Below, one piece after another: positions 14,628 through 21,684 of a stretch of DNA of 34,127 bases. The notes under the pieces are model-generated. The model was not told the origin of the DNA and did no database searches. It worked only from the letters and a program-made list of their open reading frames with translations. The translations under genes were made by a program, and so were the position numbers. This DNA is from Neobacillus kokaensis. Its GTDB lineage: Bacteria; Bacillota; Bacilli; Bacillales; Cytobacillaceae. Location of the stretch: the NCBI RefSeq assembly GCF_014656545.1, contig NZ_BNDS01000040.1, positions 1-34,127 on the forward strand, written 5' to 3'. The first letter of the stretch is position 1. Each line of letters begins with the position of its first letter.

Positions 14628-15077
14628 TTATATTCGCTTTACTCCAATATATCTAGAATGCCAATACGGGTTGCTTGTGTTAGTGATAATGACCCCTTTT
14701 GAGGAGGATGCCATAACCATTTTCCCGTATCCAATATAGATGGCAACATGTGTTGGGGCACTTGCTTTATTCGGTGCATAGAACAGTAAGTCGCCTATCT
14801 GCAAATTAGACGGTCGATATCCGTTTCCATAGTACATTTGGGCAGCGGTACGATTTAATGTTATTCCCGCTTTTCCGTAGGAATACTTCACCAGACCTGA
14901 ACAGTCAAATCCGCTCGGCGAAATACCGCCCCATCTATATGGAACCCCGAGATTTGCTTTTGCTACTGAGATTGCTTTTGTATGATAATATGCCGCTTCC
15001 GCTTTATCACCCTTGGCGGCAAACAAAGAGGCACAAGAAGCTAAAATGGTAAAGGCTACGATGAATTTCTTAAGCAT
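14628..15077 (-). CDS. Secreted NlpC/P60 (C40) peptidoglycan endopeptidase
   Basis: The 149-residue protein has a classic signal peptide (MLKKFIVAFTILASCASLFA, then a cut near AEA at residues 26-28). A lone NlpC/P60 domain follows, with nucleophile C59 in FDCSGLV, H110 in THVAIYIG and a third polar residue in the NPYWHSRY region. Such enzymes cut gamma-D-glutamyl-meso-diaminopimelate or related links in wall peptides. It lacks SH3 or LysM binding repeats, so it is a minimal secreted hydrolase. AGGAGG lies nine bases before the ATG, and a terminator ends this single-gene unit. Confidence 0.93.
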   Translation of the reverse strand: MLKKFIVAFTILASCASLFAAKGDKAEAAYYHTKAISVAKANLGVPYRWGGISPSGFDCSGLVKYSYGKAGITLNRTAAQMYYGNGYRPSNLQIGDLLFYAPNKASAPTHVAIYIGYGKMVMASSSKGVIITNTSNPYWHSRYIGVKRI

Positions 15078-15229
15078 GTTTGTTTCCTCCTAGCGTGATT
15101 TGATACTTACACTATACTAGAAAGATATAACAGACTCATCACAGCAATATAATAATTTTATTACAAAGTTATACTAATATAATTTCAAAACACAAGATAA
15201 TTATTTTTTAGCATGAGCGTCGTTTTCTT

Positions 15230-15340
15230 TCTTCTATTAACCTGCTCCCTTAATCAAAAACAAACGCCATGGTGACGATCTGATGATTGTTGTGTTAAAG
15301 CCCCGTTAGTTTAAGTACAATTTTTCACAAACAATAAAGT
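15230..15340 (-). repeat. Dispersed terminator-associated repeat downstream of the NAD(P)-binding protein gene
   Basis: The copy has a B arm (TTAACCTGCTCCCTTAATC), an irregular central region (CGCCATGGTGACGATC), and a good A arm (GCCCCGTTAGTTTAAG with TTTTTCACAA). It lies 39 bases after the stop of the gene at 15379. Confidence 0.7.
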
Positions 15341-15378
15341 TTACCTTGTGACAGCAAGTAATAATTAAGAAATTCTTA

Positions 15379-15999
15379 TTAGTAGGCGATACCTACACGT
15401 GATTTTATATAATTGTTACTTTCAATCTGCTTATATGTAAATTCTGCTGTATCCGATACGTTTATTTTAACTCCACCCACCGGCAAAAAATCACATTGCA
15501 CACGATATTCACCTAAACTTTCTCCATCAGGTAAATACGTAGGACATACAATAGTCCATTCGAGTGTTGATTGTTTAAGAATATCGTAAACTTTATGATG
15601 TTCTTCTGCTGCACGGGTTGATTTACGCTTTGATTCACTTGATTGATAACGCAGTAAATTTGGGGTGGTTCTACTTTGTAGGATACCTGCAGTTCCTATA
15701 GTAATAATTCGTTGTATACCTTCGTTTTCCATTGCTTCTATAATGTGCGGCATACTTTCAGACAAAGTTGTTGCCCCATCAGTATTTATCGCACTAATAA
15801 CTACATCAAACCCGTGCATTGCACGTACGATATCCTCTTTATTTAAAACATTACCTCGAATAATAGTTAAATTGTCATTATTTATTTGAATCTTCTCTGG
15901 AGTACGAACTAATGCTGTAACATGATGTCCGCCATGAAGAGCATAATTAACTATTTGACCTCCAACTCGTCCAGTTGCACCTAAAATTAAAATATTCAA
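15379..15999 (-). CDS. NAD(P)-binding atypical SDR (NmrA/biliverdin-reductase-like)
   Basis: The 206-residue protein starts with the Rossmann motif GATGRVGGQ (residues 7-15). It continues with the HHVTALVRTPEKI strand-helix, the VVISAINTDG region and a late TIVCPTYLPDGE segment. This is the layout of small atypical SDRs that bind NAD(P)(H) to reduce flavins or quinones or to act as redox sensors. The start is TTG, supported by GGAGG nine bases upstream; no ATG is available in the right place. Its substrate is unknown. A repeat copy forms its downstream border. Confidence 0.85.
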   Translation of the reverse strand: MNILILGATGRVGGQIVNYALHGGHHVTALVRTPEKIQINNDNLTIIRGNVLNKEDIVRAMHGFDVVISAINTDGATTLSESMPHIIEAMENEGIQRIITIGTAGILQSRTTPNLLRYQSSESKRKSTRAAEEHHKVYDILKQSTLEWTIVCPTYLPDGESLGEYRVQCDFLPVGGVKINVSDTAEFTYKQIESNNYIKSRVGIAY

Positions 16000-16149
16000 A
16001 AGAATTATCCTCCTTTTTACGAATACAAATATTACACTACACTATAAATGCTATTATTTCTTCTTATTTAACTTAGGCAGGATTACTTTAAGTATATAAA
16101 TTCAAACTACTTAAATGTTGAATAGCGTACTAATTTTCTTTAAAGAAGT

Positions 16150-16185
16150 CGCTCAACAAACTGACCCTTTTGTTGAATACAAGTT
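16150..16185 (-). repeat. Dispersed repeat, B arm beside a duplicated gene stub
   Basis: GCTCAACAAACTGACCCTTT followed by TGTTGAATACAAG is a B-arm match. It ends ten bases before the 45-bp duplication at 16196. Confidence 0.55.
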
Positions 16186-16195
16186 AACAGCATTC

Positions 16196-16240
16196 TTTTT
16201 TTATAAAACCATTCACAAAAAATAAAGTAACCATTTTCTT
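16196..16240 (+). repeat. 45-bp duplication, copy 2 (stub of a membrane-protein paralogue)
   Basis: The copy reads as nine final codons (FFYKTIHKK), a stop and the first terminator arm. One base differs from 10615-10659. Unlike copy 1, the terminator here is complete. No coding sequence for the rest of a paralogue is present upstream. Confidence 0.85.
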
Positions 16241-16256
16241 GATGGTTACTTTTTAT
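16224..16256 (+). terminator. Orphan intrinsic terminator after the gene stub
   Basis: AAAGTAACCA pairs perfectly with TGGTTACTTT and is followed by TTTATC. It ends no intact gene. It is the intact version of the broken terminator at 10644-10659. Confidence 0.8.
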
Positions 16257-16306
16257 CTTCAATTATTAAGATTGGTTATATTAATATCATTGCATATGAA
16301 GCGACA

Positions 16307-16447
16307 TTAAATCGTGATGAGTTCATCTAACTTTTGATTGTAAAAAAGAGTGTCGTGACTATTTAAGCCGGTTAATCTTACCGTCTGGAGTGATTGGTCC
16401 TGCATTCTAAAAGTTCCATTTCCATAAATTTCTTCAAGTATCTTTTT
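16307..16447 (-). other. Open frame continuing after the acyltransferase stop, 46 codons
   Basis: Directly after the TAG of the acyltransferase (16448-16450) the same frame stays open for 46 codons to TAA at 16307. It reads KKILEEIYGNGTFRMQDQS, then LQTVRLTGLN and FYNQKLDELITI. The composition looks protein-like. No start codon with a ribosome site is present, so it could be the tail of another gene joined here by deletion, or a C-terminal extension cut off by a stop mutation. Family not recognised. Confidence 0.35.
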
Positions 16448-17539
16448 CTATTTAAACAAATATTTTATTATGAAATTTATACAAATTGATACCAGAATGG
16501 TTAAGACAAAAACCCAAGTGACAATGAGAACAGATAAATAAGGGACAAATGTCACTTCTTGAAAGTAGTAATAAATAAAAAAAGTATGGGTCAACCAAAT
16601 ATTATTGGAGTGTTTACCAAGCCTCATAAATAAATTTTCCAAAACAGTAACATTTTGAATAATTTTTATAAACGCAATAACCACAATGGGCGCTAAGAAA
16701 AAATCAGCATAGTTGTAATCCCCATCTAATAGCGGCCCCCTTGTTTCTATAATAAATGGAAAAACCTTTTCTCTAAAGTAAACACATAACACAAGCAGAT
16801 TGATAAAAAAAAATTTATGGTTTAAATAAATGTTGGAAAAAAATTCATCCAGTATTTTGAACACTTCATATTTTGCAAAATAAATACCGGTAATAAATAC
16901 AATCAGCCAGGTAGTATCAACACCGAGATGGTGAAAGAAAATTTGGATGAGTTCGTGATTAGGGAAATAATCCGCTGTATGTTGAAAAAAGGCAGAAAGA
17001 AAAAAGACAACAAACGTCAGATAGCTAACCAAAATAGGGTTTTTCTTAATCAATTTCATTAATAACGGGAAAATTAATAAAAGTTCAACATATAAAGAGA
17101 CAAACCACCACTCGCCATTATAGGTGTAAACAAGGGCAAAGAAATTATAAAGAAACTCCTTGAGATTCCAGACATAGCGTGGATCTTCGTTGAAAAAGAT
17201 GAGACCAATTGGCACAAATAGAAGAAAGATAACCCAAAAAAACTTTATAAAATTGAAGGCTCTTTTCGTAGCATTCCGAAAGGTGAAATTTCCCTTTGAT
17301 TCATAAGATTTATAAAGGCCAAATCCACTTAAAAAAAGGAAAATGGCGACGCAAAGCTTGCCGAATTGACCAATTAATTCGCTTAACGGCTGATGATCAA
17401 TAAATAATAAGGGAAGATAATCAACATTTTCGATACGTTCCGGAAAGGCAAATGAATGATGGTAAACCATTAAAAGGATGGCTAACCCTTTCGCGATGGA
17501 TGTCATATTTTTCGAGAAAACAAATGGTTTATCACTCAA
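16448..17539 (-). CDS. Acyltransferase-3 family membrane protein
   Basis: The 363-residue protein has about ten membrane segments and the family marks of acyltransferase 3. These are the early GLAILLMVYHH with the catalytic-type histidine pair (residues 26-27), the FLFLSGFGLYKSY segment, and an EWWFVSLYVELLL motif. Members move O-acetyl or other acyl groups onto sugars or wall polymers on the outer membrane face. The start is TTG with GGGGTG upstream. It is a single gene, and no glycosyltransferase neighbour indicates its substrate. The frame beyond its stop remains open (16307-16447), so its true C-terminus may have changed. Confidence 0.88.
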   Translation of the reverse strand: MSDKPFVFSKNMTSIAKGLAILLMVYHHSFAFPERIENVDYLPLLFIDHQPLSELIGQFGKLCVAIFLFLSGFGLYKSYESKGNFTFRNATKRAFNFIKFFWVIFLLFVPIGLIFFNEDPRYVWNLKEFLYNFFALVYTYNGEWWFVSLYVELLLIFPLLMKLIKKNPILVSYLTFVVFFLSAFFQHTADYFPNHELIQIFFHHLGVDTTWLIVFITGIYFAKYEVFKILDEFFSNIYLNHKFFFINLLVLCVYFREKVFPFIIETRGPLLDGDYNYADFFLAPIVVIAFIKIIQNVTVLENLFMRLGKHSNNIWLTHTFFIYYYFQEVTFVPYLSVLIVTWVFVLTILVSICINFIIKYLFK

Positions 17540-17687
17540 AATATCACCCCAATTAAAAATAACTACCTATTTCTATCTATAGGATGTATTTTCTGGGAAG
17601 AAGTATTCCTTTTATAATTTTAGAGCGGGTCAGTCCGATGGTACATCAAAGGTTCAACTCACAGTAGGATTGTCCCTAAATTAAGAC

Positions 17688-17732
17688 GGGAACGGTTCTC
17701 ATGTTTACTAATCTAAACACAAGAACCGCCCC
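17688..17732 (-). terminator. Long hairpin between the 284-aa gene and the acyltransferase gene
   Basis: GGTTCT-x-ATGTTTA on one side pairs with TAAACAC-x-AGAACC on the other, 8 bases after the stop of the gene ending at 17741. The minus strand continues CCCGTCTTAATTT, a weak T-run. The GGAACGGTTCT/AGAACCG core resembles other Bacillus intergenic hairpins. Confidence 0.5.
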
Positions 17733-17740
17733 CATGTTGT

Positions 17741-18595
17741 CTAAATACTCATTAATCCCCCGTCAGGTTTTGGTATCTCTTGATCACAGATCTGATTCAT
17801 CTTACAAAAATATTCAAAAAATTCTTGTGCTAGCTCACGGTCTTTTGGGTCACTTTTCAAAGAAACAATATCAAGCAAAATTTGAGCCATCCATACATTA
17901 TCAAAATAACGGTATTTTCCGGAATTCCACGTCATTTTATGGGGCGATTTTTCATTTGTGTAATATTTCCAGAAAAGCATCTGATCCGATTCCTGCTCCG
18001 TCAGTTGGATTCTGTATTCTGAATGAGCGGGAATATACCCATCTTCACAAAGCTTTCCGATAAAGTTTTCATTCACCATATAAACTCCTAAGATCCGTCT
18101 GTCTTTTTCAGGCTTACCGGAATCTATTGCTGTTAAAAGACAAGCGCTATTTTGGTGAAGGCGGATGGGTTTGTTTGGCTTCCCTTTGTTATTACCACTT
18201 TTTATTACGCCTGAAAAAACCTTCCACCCTGAACAAGAAATATCCTGTTCTTCAGGGTCACACCAAAAAGCCATTTGTGATTGAGGATGAAGTTTATGAT
18301 TTTTCATAAGTTTTTCATGTTCTGAACGAAGCTGCTGTATTTTATGTTGTCGCTTTTTTTCCTCTTCCTTCCTCCATTCTTCCTCTTTTCGTCCCATTAC
18401 CACTTTATGTATAATCTTTTCCATTGAATCAGCTGCACTTTGATTATGTAATTTTAAGTGTTTTTCAAATACATCGGGGAACACAAACTTTTTATTTTCC
18501 GAAGCGAAATGTATTTCAATAATAGAATCATTATGTTTAACTATACTACCCGTGCCAAAACGATTGTGTGTTACTTTCTCATTGATTAAATTCAT
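17741..18595 (-). CDS. Tudor-like N-terminus plus coiled-coil protein of unknown function, 284 aa
   Basis: Residues 1-47 (VTHNRFGTGSIVKHNDSIIE, later KKFVFPDVFEKHL) form a small beta-barrel of the CarD/UvrD-tudor type that can bind nucleic acid or RNA polymerase. Residues about 55-95 are a charged coiled coil rich in K and E. Residues about 100-284 form a globular part with WCDPEE, KPIRLHQNSACLLTA, GVYMVNENFIGKL and KYRYFDNVWMAQILLDIV. This C-terminal part recurs in Bacillaceae proteins but has no assigned function. AAGGAGG precedes the ATG. It forms a single-gene unit ending at a hairpin. Confidence 0.75.
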   Translation of the reverse strand: MNLINEKVTHNRFGTGSIVKHNDSIIEIHFASENKKFVFPDVFEKHLKLHNQSAADSMEKIIHKVVMGRKEEEWRKEEEKKRQHKIQQLRSEHEKLMKNHKLHPQSQMAFWCDPEEQDISCSGWKVFSGVIKSGNNKGKPNKPIRLHQNSACLLTAIDSGKPEKDRRILGVYMVNENFIGKLCEDGYIPAHSEYRIQLTEQESDQMLFWKYYTNEKSPHKMTWNSGKYRYFDNVWMAQILLDIVSLKSDPKDRELAQEFFEYFCKMNQICDQEIPKPDGGLMSI

Positions 18596-18784
18596 TTTTC
18601 TAGTCCTCCTTGTAAAATAAAATCTCAGTTACTAAATTGAATATTTTATTTGTCTTTCTTCCGTTTAAATAATAAAAAACGTATCCATAATTCTATCTGC
18701 AAAAAATACAGCAGAAATTGAAATACGTTGGAAAATAATTGTAAGACTATTATAACATTTTTCCAAAAAAGGTGCAATTTTTTA

Positions 18785-18814
18785 TTGACAACATGTTTTA
18801 TTATGATGTAAAAT
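18785..18814 (+). promoter_or_regulatory. SigA-type promoter facing an untranslated region
   Basis: A perfect TTGACA (18785-18790) is followed 18 bases later by TAAAAT (18809-18814), preceded by TG one base away (TGTAAAAT). No gene on this strand follows within 370 bases; a strong terminator does. Confidence 0.55.
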
Positions 18815-18820
18815 TAATAT

Positions 18821-19058
18821 TTTATTCCAAAGAACATAACAATAATTCCTATGTTTCCTGGCTTTTACCCTATATATGGAGTTAATAAATACATGTATCT
18901 TGAATTTAAATTGGAATTGCAGCAAGAAAAAACTAATAACAAAAAATTAGTGATTGCTGTTATCCTGTGTTATACTTAGTCTACCATTTGTACTTTTACC
19001 GATTTTGTTTTATATTTGTTGTTGCAAAAGCCCTATTCATGATTGAATAGGGCTTTTT
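18821..19058 (+). ncRNA. Putative small RNA, about 240 nt, ending at an intrinsic terminator
   Basis: The stretch lies between a consensus-like promoter and a near-perfect terminator, with no start codon plus ribosome site inside. A nested stem at about 18919-18961 pairs CAGCAA with TTGCTG around ACTAAT/ATTAGT. A second extended -10 (TGTTATACT, near 18970) could start a shorter transcript. It lies on the strand opposite to its neighbours, in the 600-base gap between the 284-aa gene and the cold-shock gene. Existence is inferred from signals only; I know no family match. Confidence 0.4.
19027..19058 (+). terminator. Intrinsic terminator ending the putative small RNA
   Basis: AAGCCCTATTC (19028-19038) pairs perfectly with GAATAGGGCTT (19045-19055), followed by TTT. 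The complementary strand has only a short T-run. Confidence 0.8.
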
Positions 19059-19149
19059 AGCTTTATTGAGACCGCCATCTCCTACTTTATGTCTCGTTCG
19101 GCACCTAGACTTGAGTTGAAGTGTTACGGACCCTGTAAAGGAAATACAT

Positions 19150-19181
19150 AAAAAAAAACAGCCCCTGCATTAAGGGACTGT
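19150..19181 (-). terminator. Intrinsic terminator of the cold-shock gene
   Basis: ACAGTCCCT pairs with AGGGGCTGT and runs into eight T residues on the minus strand, 13 bases after the stop. Confidence 0.85.
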
Positions 19182-19193
19182 CATCAGCTATTA

Positions 19194-19394
19194 TTAAGCT
19201 TTGCGAACGTTTGTAGCTTGTGGGCCACGTTGTCCTTGTTCAATTTCAAAAGTTACACTTTGACCTTCGTCTAAAGATTTGAAACCTTCGCCTTGGATTG
19301 CTGAGAAATGTACGAATACGTCTTCCCCTGCTTCACGTTCAATAAATCCAAAACCTTTTTCTGCATTAAACCACTTAACTTTACCTTGTTCCAT
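19194..19394 (-). CDS. Cold-shock protein (CspA/CspD family)
   Basis: The 66-residue single cold-shock domain starts MEQGKVKWFNAEKG, with RNP1 KGFGFIE (residues 13-19) and RNP2 VFVHFSAI (residues 26-33). It ends GPQATNVRKA. It is a five-stranded OB barrel that binds single-stranded RNA and DNA and acts as an RNA chaperone. GAGGAGG selects ATG 19394; an in-frame start upstream would add ten residues and overlap a hairpin. The 250-base gap upstream is probably a long 5' leader, as in other csp genes, and holds a hairpin touching the ribosome site. Confidence 0.95.
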   Translation of the reverse strand: MEQGKVKWFNAEKGFGFIEREAGEDVFVHFSAIQGEGFKSLDEGQSVTFEIEQGQRGPQATNVRKA

Positions 19395-19410
19395 AATTTG
19401 TATCCTCCTC

Positions 19411-19426
19411 GTGTGGAATCCCACAC
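19411..19426 (-). promoter_or_regulatory. Leader hairpin one base from the csp ribosome site
   Basis: GTGTGG and CCACAC form a perfect six-base stem with a four-base loop. The GAGGAGG ribosome site starts right after it on the transcript. It could shape access of ribosomes in a temperature-dependent way; that is inference. Confidence 0.45.
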
Positions 19427-19645
19427 AATCTGTTACTATCCTTGCTCAAAACTTTAGACGAAAAACAAAATCTATTCTCAATCCGAAATAGAACAAAAAT
19501 AATTCTATTTAAGAATAACAGATTTATCATAGAAAAGCAAATAACATAACCTGCGTTCCTAGGAAATACGGGTGGTGTTCTCATGTTTCCTTGGAAAGTA
19601 CGCTTTTTGCAGAAAAATGTTCAAGTTTATAGCTTTATATCACCT

Positions 19646-20134
19646 TTAAATTTCAATATGATGAATAATATTTCCATTTGTCCTGATGAACTTTATTAAA
19701 TCCCCATAAGAAATCCAGATTGTTACGGTATTGTCATTGGGGTGAAAACCGAGCTGCTCTTTTCCTTCCAAGCTGCTGTCCAACACGACTTCAACTGCCG
19801 CTTCGGGATCATTAGTTACTCCAAGGGGTGTCACCGCTCCTTTTTGCAAGTGCAGATATTTTTGCAGTCTTTCGTCCGAAGCAAAGCTTAACCGCGTGCA
19901 ACCCAGCTGTGCTTGAATGCTCTTTATATCTGCCTGTTTATCCTTATTCAGAACAACAAGGAAGTGTCGCTTCCCTTTCGCATCTCGTAAAAAAAGGTTT
20001 TTACACACTTCCCCCTGTTCAGTAATCTTTAATTGTTCCATATCTTCTATTGTATAAACAGGCGGATGATCCATTAGCTTATACGCTATTCCTAAATTAT
20101 CCAATTGATCAAAAACTAGTTGCTTTTGTGACAT
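19646..20134 (-). CDS. ProX-type aminoacyl-tRNA deacylase (YbaK/PrdX domain)
   Basis: The 162-residue protein shows the YbaK/ProX fold. It has an N-terminal helix with YKLMDHPPVYTIEDM, a CKNLFLRD segment with the conserved lysine (K45), a LVVLNKDKQAD helix, LSFASDE, the GAVTPLGV glycine loop and GFHPNDNTVT near the C-terminus. Stand-alone members hydrolyse mischarged tRNA, typically Ala-tRNA(Pro), keeping translation accurate. The ribosome site is GAGGGAGAG. It is a single-gene unit between the csp and VOC genes. Confidence 0.92.
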   Translation of the reverse strand: MSQKQLVFDQLDNLGIAYKLMDHPPVYTIEDMEQLKITEQGEVCKNLFLRDAKGKRHFLVVLNKDKQADIKSIQAQLGCTRLSFASDERLQKYLHLQKGAVTPLGVTNDPEAAVEVVLDSSLEGKEQLGFHPNDNTVTIWISYGDLIKFIRTNGNIIHHIEI

Positions 20135-20282
20135 GCTAAACTCTCCCTCTTTTTAAGTGTTAATTAAAATTATTTTTAAATGGCTATGTAAAAAGTTAAT
20201 TAATTGCATTAAATTTTTGCAAACCTTATTTATTAGCGTTGCCCACCATTCTTTTTGAACTAATGCTACCCATTGGCGAAAC

Positions 20283-20669
20283 TTAATTTTTTCTTTTGGA
20301 AACGATTTGTATTGGGTTTCCGTCTGGGTCTTGTACCCACCCAGACCTTAAATCATTTAAAAAATTATGAGGATGAGATAACATACTAGCACCATTATCA
20401 ATTAAATACTGAATGGCTGAATCAGTATTTTCTGTCCATACTACAATTTCGCAACCCCTGTTTTGACCAGGATTTAACCCGTGAATTTCTTTTGTAGATT
20501 CTTTAGAGGCTATACCTAACTTAAAACCATCCAAAATTAGTTCATAATGTACGGGCTTACCATCAATTTCCGCTACAAAGGTTTGTGTAAAGCCCAGTTT
20601 CTGATAAAATGCTTTTGATTTCTCTAAATGATCAACATATAGATTAATTTGCGGAGATTTAAAATTCAT
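20283..20669 (-). CDS. VOC family (glyoxalase/bleomycin-resistance-like) protein
   Basis: The 128-residue protein shows two beta-alpha-beta-beta-beta modules. The first runs from INLYVDHLEKSKAFYQKLGF; the second ends SGWVQDPDGNPIQIVSK, the usual C-terminal VOC mark. It has E at the PIQI-proximal metal position only in weak form, so metal binding is uncertain. VOC proteins include lyases, dioxygenases and drug-binding proteins; the substrate is unknown. AAGGGGAAG precedes the ATG. Confidence 0.9.
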   Translation of the reverse strand: MNFKSPQINLYVDHLEKSKAFYQKLGFTQTFVAEIDGKPVHYELILDGFKLGIASKESTKEIHGLNPGQNRGCEIVVWTENTDSAIQYLIDNGASMLSHPHNFLNDLRSGWVQDPDGNPIQIVSKRKN

Positions 20670-20789
20670 AAACTTCCCCTTCCGTCATTTTTTTGTTTTA
20701 AAAATGAAACTCCTAATAAGTTTACTAATAAGATTCAACAAAACAAGTATTAATCCTCCTTGTCTTTTACCCTCATTAGGTACATTACC

Positions 20790-20876
20790 TTGTTAAACTT
20801 AGCTGCAAATTCGTTCAATAAAAAAGCTGCCAATATGGCAGCTTGTTTTTCAACTCTTGCAGGCTTTAGTTTAAAA
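20790..20876 (-). repeat. Dispersed terminator-associated repeat with AAGCTGCC hairpin
   Basis: A full copy: B arm (AGCTGCAAATTCGTTCAATA), a perfect stem AAGCTGCC/GGCAGCTT, and an A arm (CTCTTGCAGGCTTTAGTTTA). On the minus strand the stem is followed by TTTTTTATTG. It lies downstream of the clpP paralogue and the DinB remnant and probably terminates that operon. Confidence 0.8.
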
Positions 20877-20897
20877 AGTTGAGTTCCCTTGATTTTC

Positions 20898-21045
20898 CTA
20901 TTTTACCCTTTCAATGTGATCAAGGTGGCCGAGGACATGTTGCATTTGATATTCCATCAATGGTGCAGGTTTGTAACAAGCTCCTCCTCGGTCAATCCTT
21001 CGAGAGTTTCTCTAAACACTGTGTACCTGTACCCTACTAGAATCC
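20898..21045 (-). pseudogene. Frameshifted remnant of a DinB-like protein
   Basis: Minus-strand codons read TVFRETLEGLTEEELVT, then after a one-base shift PAPLMEYQMQHVLGHLDHIE and a stop. The QHVLGHLDH helix with its spaced histidines is the C-terminal metal-binding helix of DinB/YfiT-type four-helix proteins. Most of the gene is missing. It lies between clpP (24 bases upstream) and a repeat copy (22 bases downstream). Confidence 0.55.
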
Positions 21046-21068
21046 GTCATGGACACAGCATTTTACAA

Positions 21069-21653
21069 TCACTTATTTGGATAAAGAATCTCATCAATAA
21101 TCCCGTATTCTTTTGCCTCCGTCGCGCTCATGAAGAAATCCCGATCGGTGTCTTTAGCTATTTTTTCAACTGGCTGACCAGTCCGTTCCGAGATGATTTG
21201 ATTGACATGTTCTTTAAGTTTTAGAATGCGGCGAGCCGAGATTTCAATCTCAGTTGCCTGCCCCCTTGCCCCGCCTAAAGGCTGATGAATCATAATTTCA
21301 CTGTTCGGCAGAGCGTACCGTTTCCCCTTTGTTCCCGCCAACAGCAGCATCGCCCCGAAAGACGCCGCCATTCCGGTGCAAATGGTTCTTACATCCGGCT
21401 TAATGTATTGCATCGTATCAAAAATTGCAAATCCCGCCGAAGTGGAGCCGCCCGGGCTGTTGATATAAAGGGAGATTTCTTTATCCGGCGCATCGGCCGC
21501 TAAAAAAAGCAGTTGGGCAACGACGCTGTTTGCCACATGATCATTAATTTCCTCGCCAATGATGATAATTCTGTCCTTCAACAGCCTTGAATAAATATCA
21601 TAGGAACGCTCGCCACGATTCGATTGTTCAATCACGTATGGAATGGTGCTCAT
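21069..21653 (-). CDS. clpP: ClpP paralogue, ATP-dependent Clp protease proteolytic subunit
   Basis: The 194-residue protein is a full ClpP with catalytic triad S98 (GMAASFGA), H123 (MIHQPLGG) and D172 (DRDF), and the N-terminal IPYVIEQSNRGERSYDIYSR. Length and triad numbering match Bacillus ClpP. It differs at many places from the housekeeping type (for example SFGA in place of SMGA) and ends YPNK without the usual charged tail. It is the second gene after an ECF sigma factor (31-base gap, GGAGGAG site), so it is probably a dedicated paralogue rather than the main ClpP. The DNA is GC-richer than its surroundings. Confidence 0.93.
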   Translation of the reverse strand: MSTIPYVIEQSNRGERSYDIYSRLLKDRIIIIGEEINDHVANSVVAQLLFLAADAPDKEISLYINSPGGSTSAGFAIFDTMQYIKPDVRTICTGMAASFGAMLLLAGTKGKRYALPNSEIMIHQPLGGARGQATEIEISARRILKLKEHVNQIISERTGQPVEKIAKDTDRDFFMSATEAKEYGIIDEILYPNK

Positions 21654-21684
21654 GTTAAAAACTCCTCCTTGAAAGCAAATTTGG

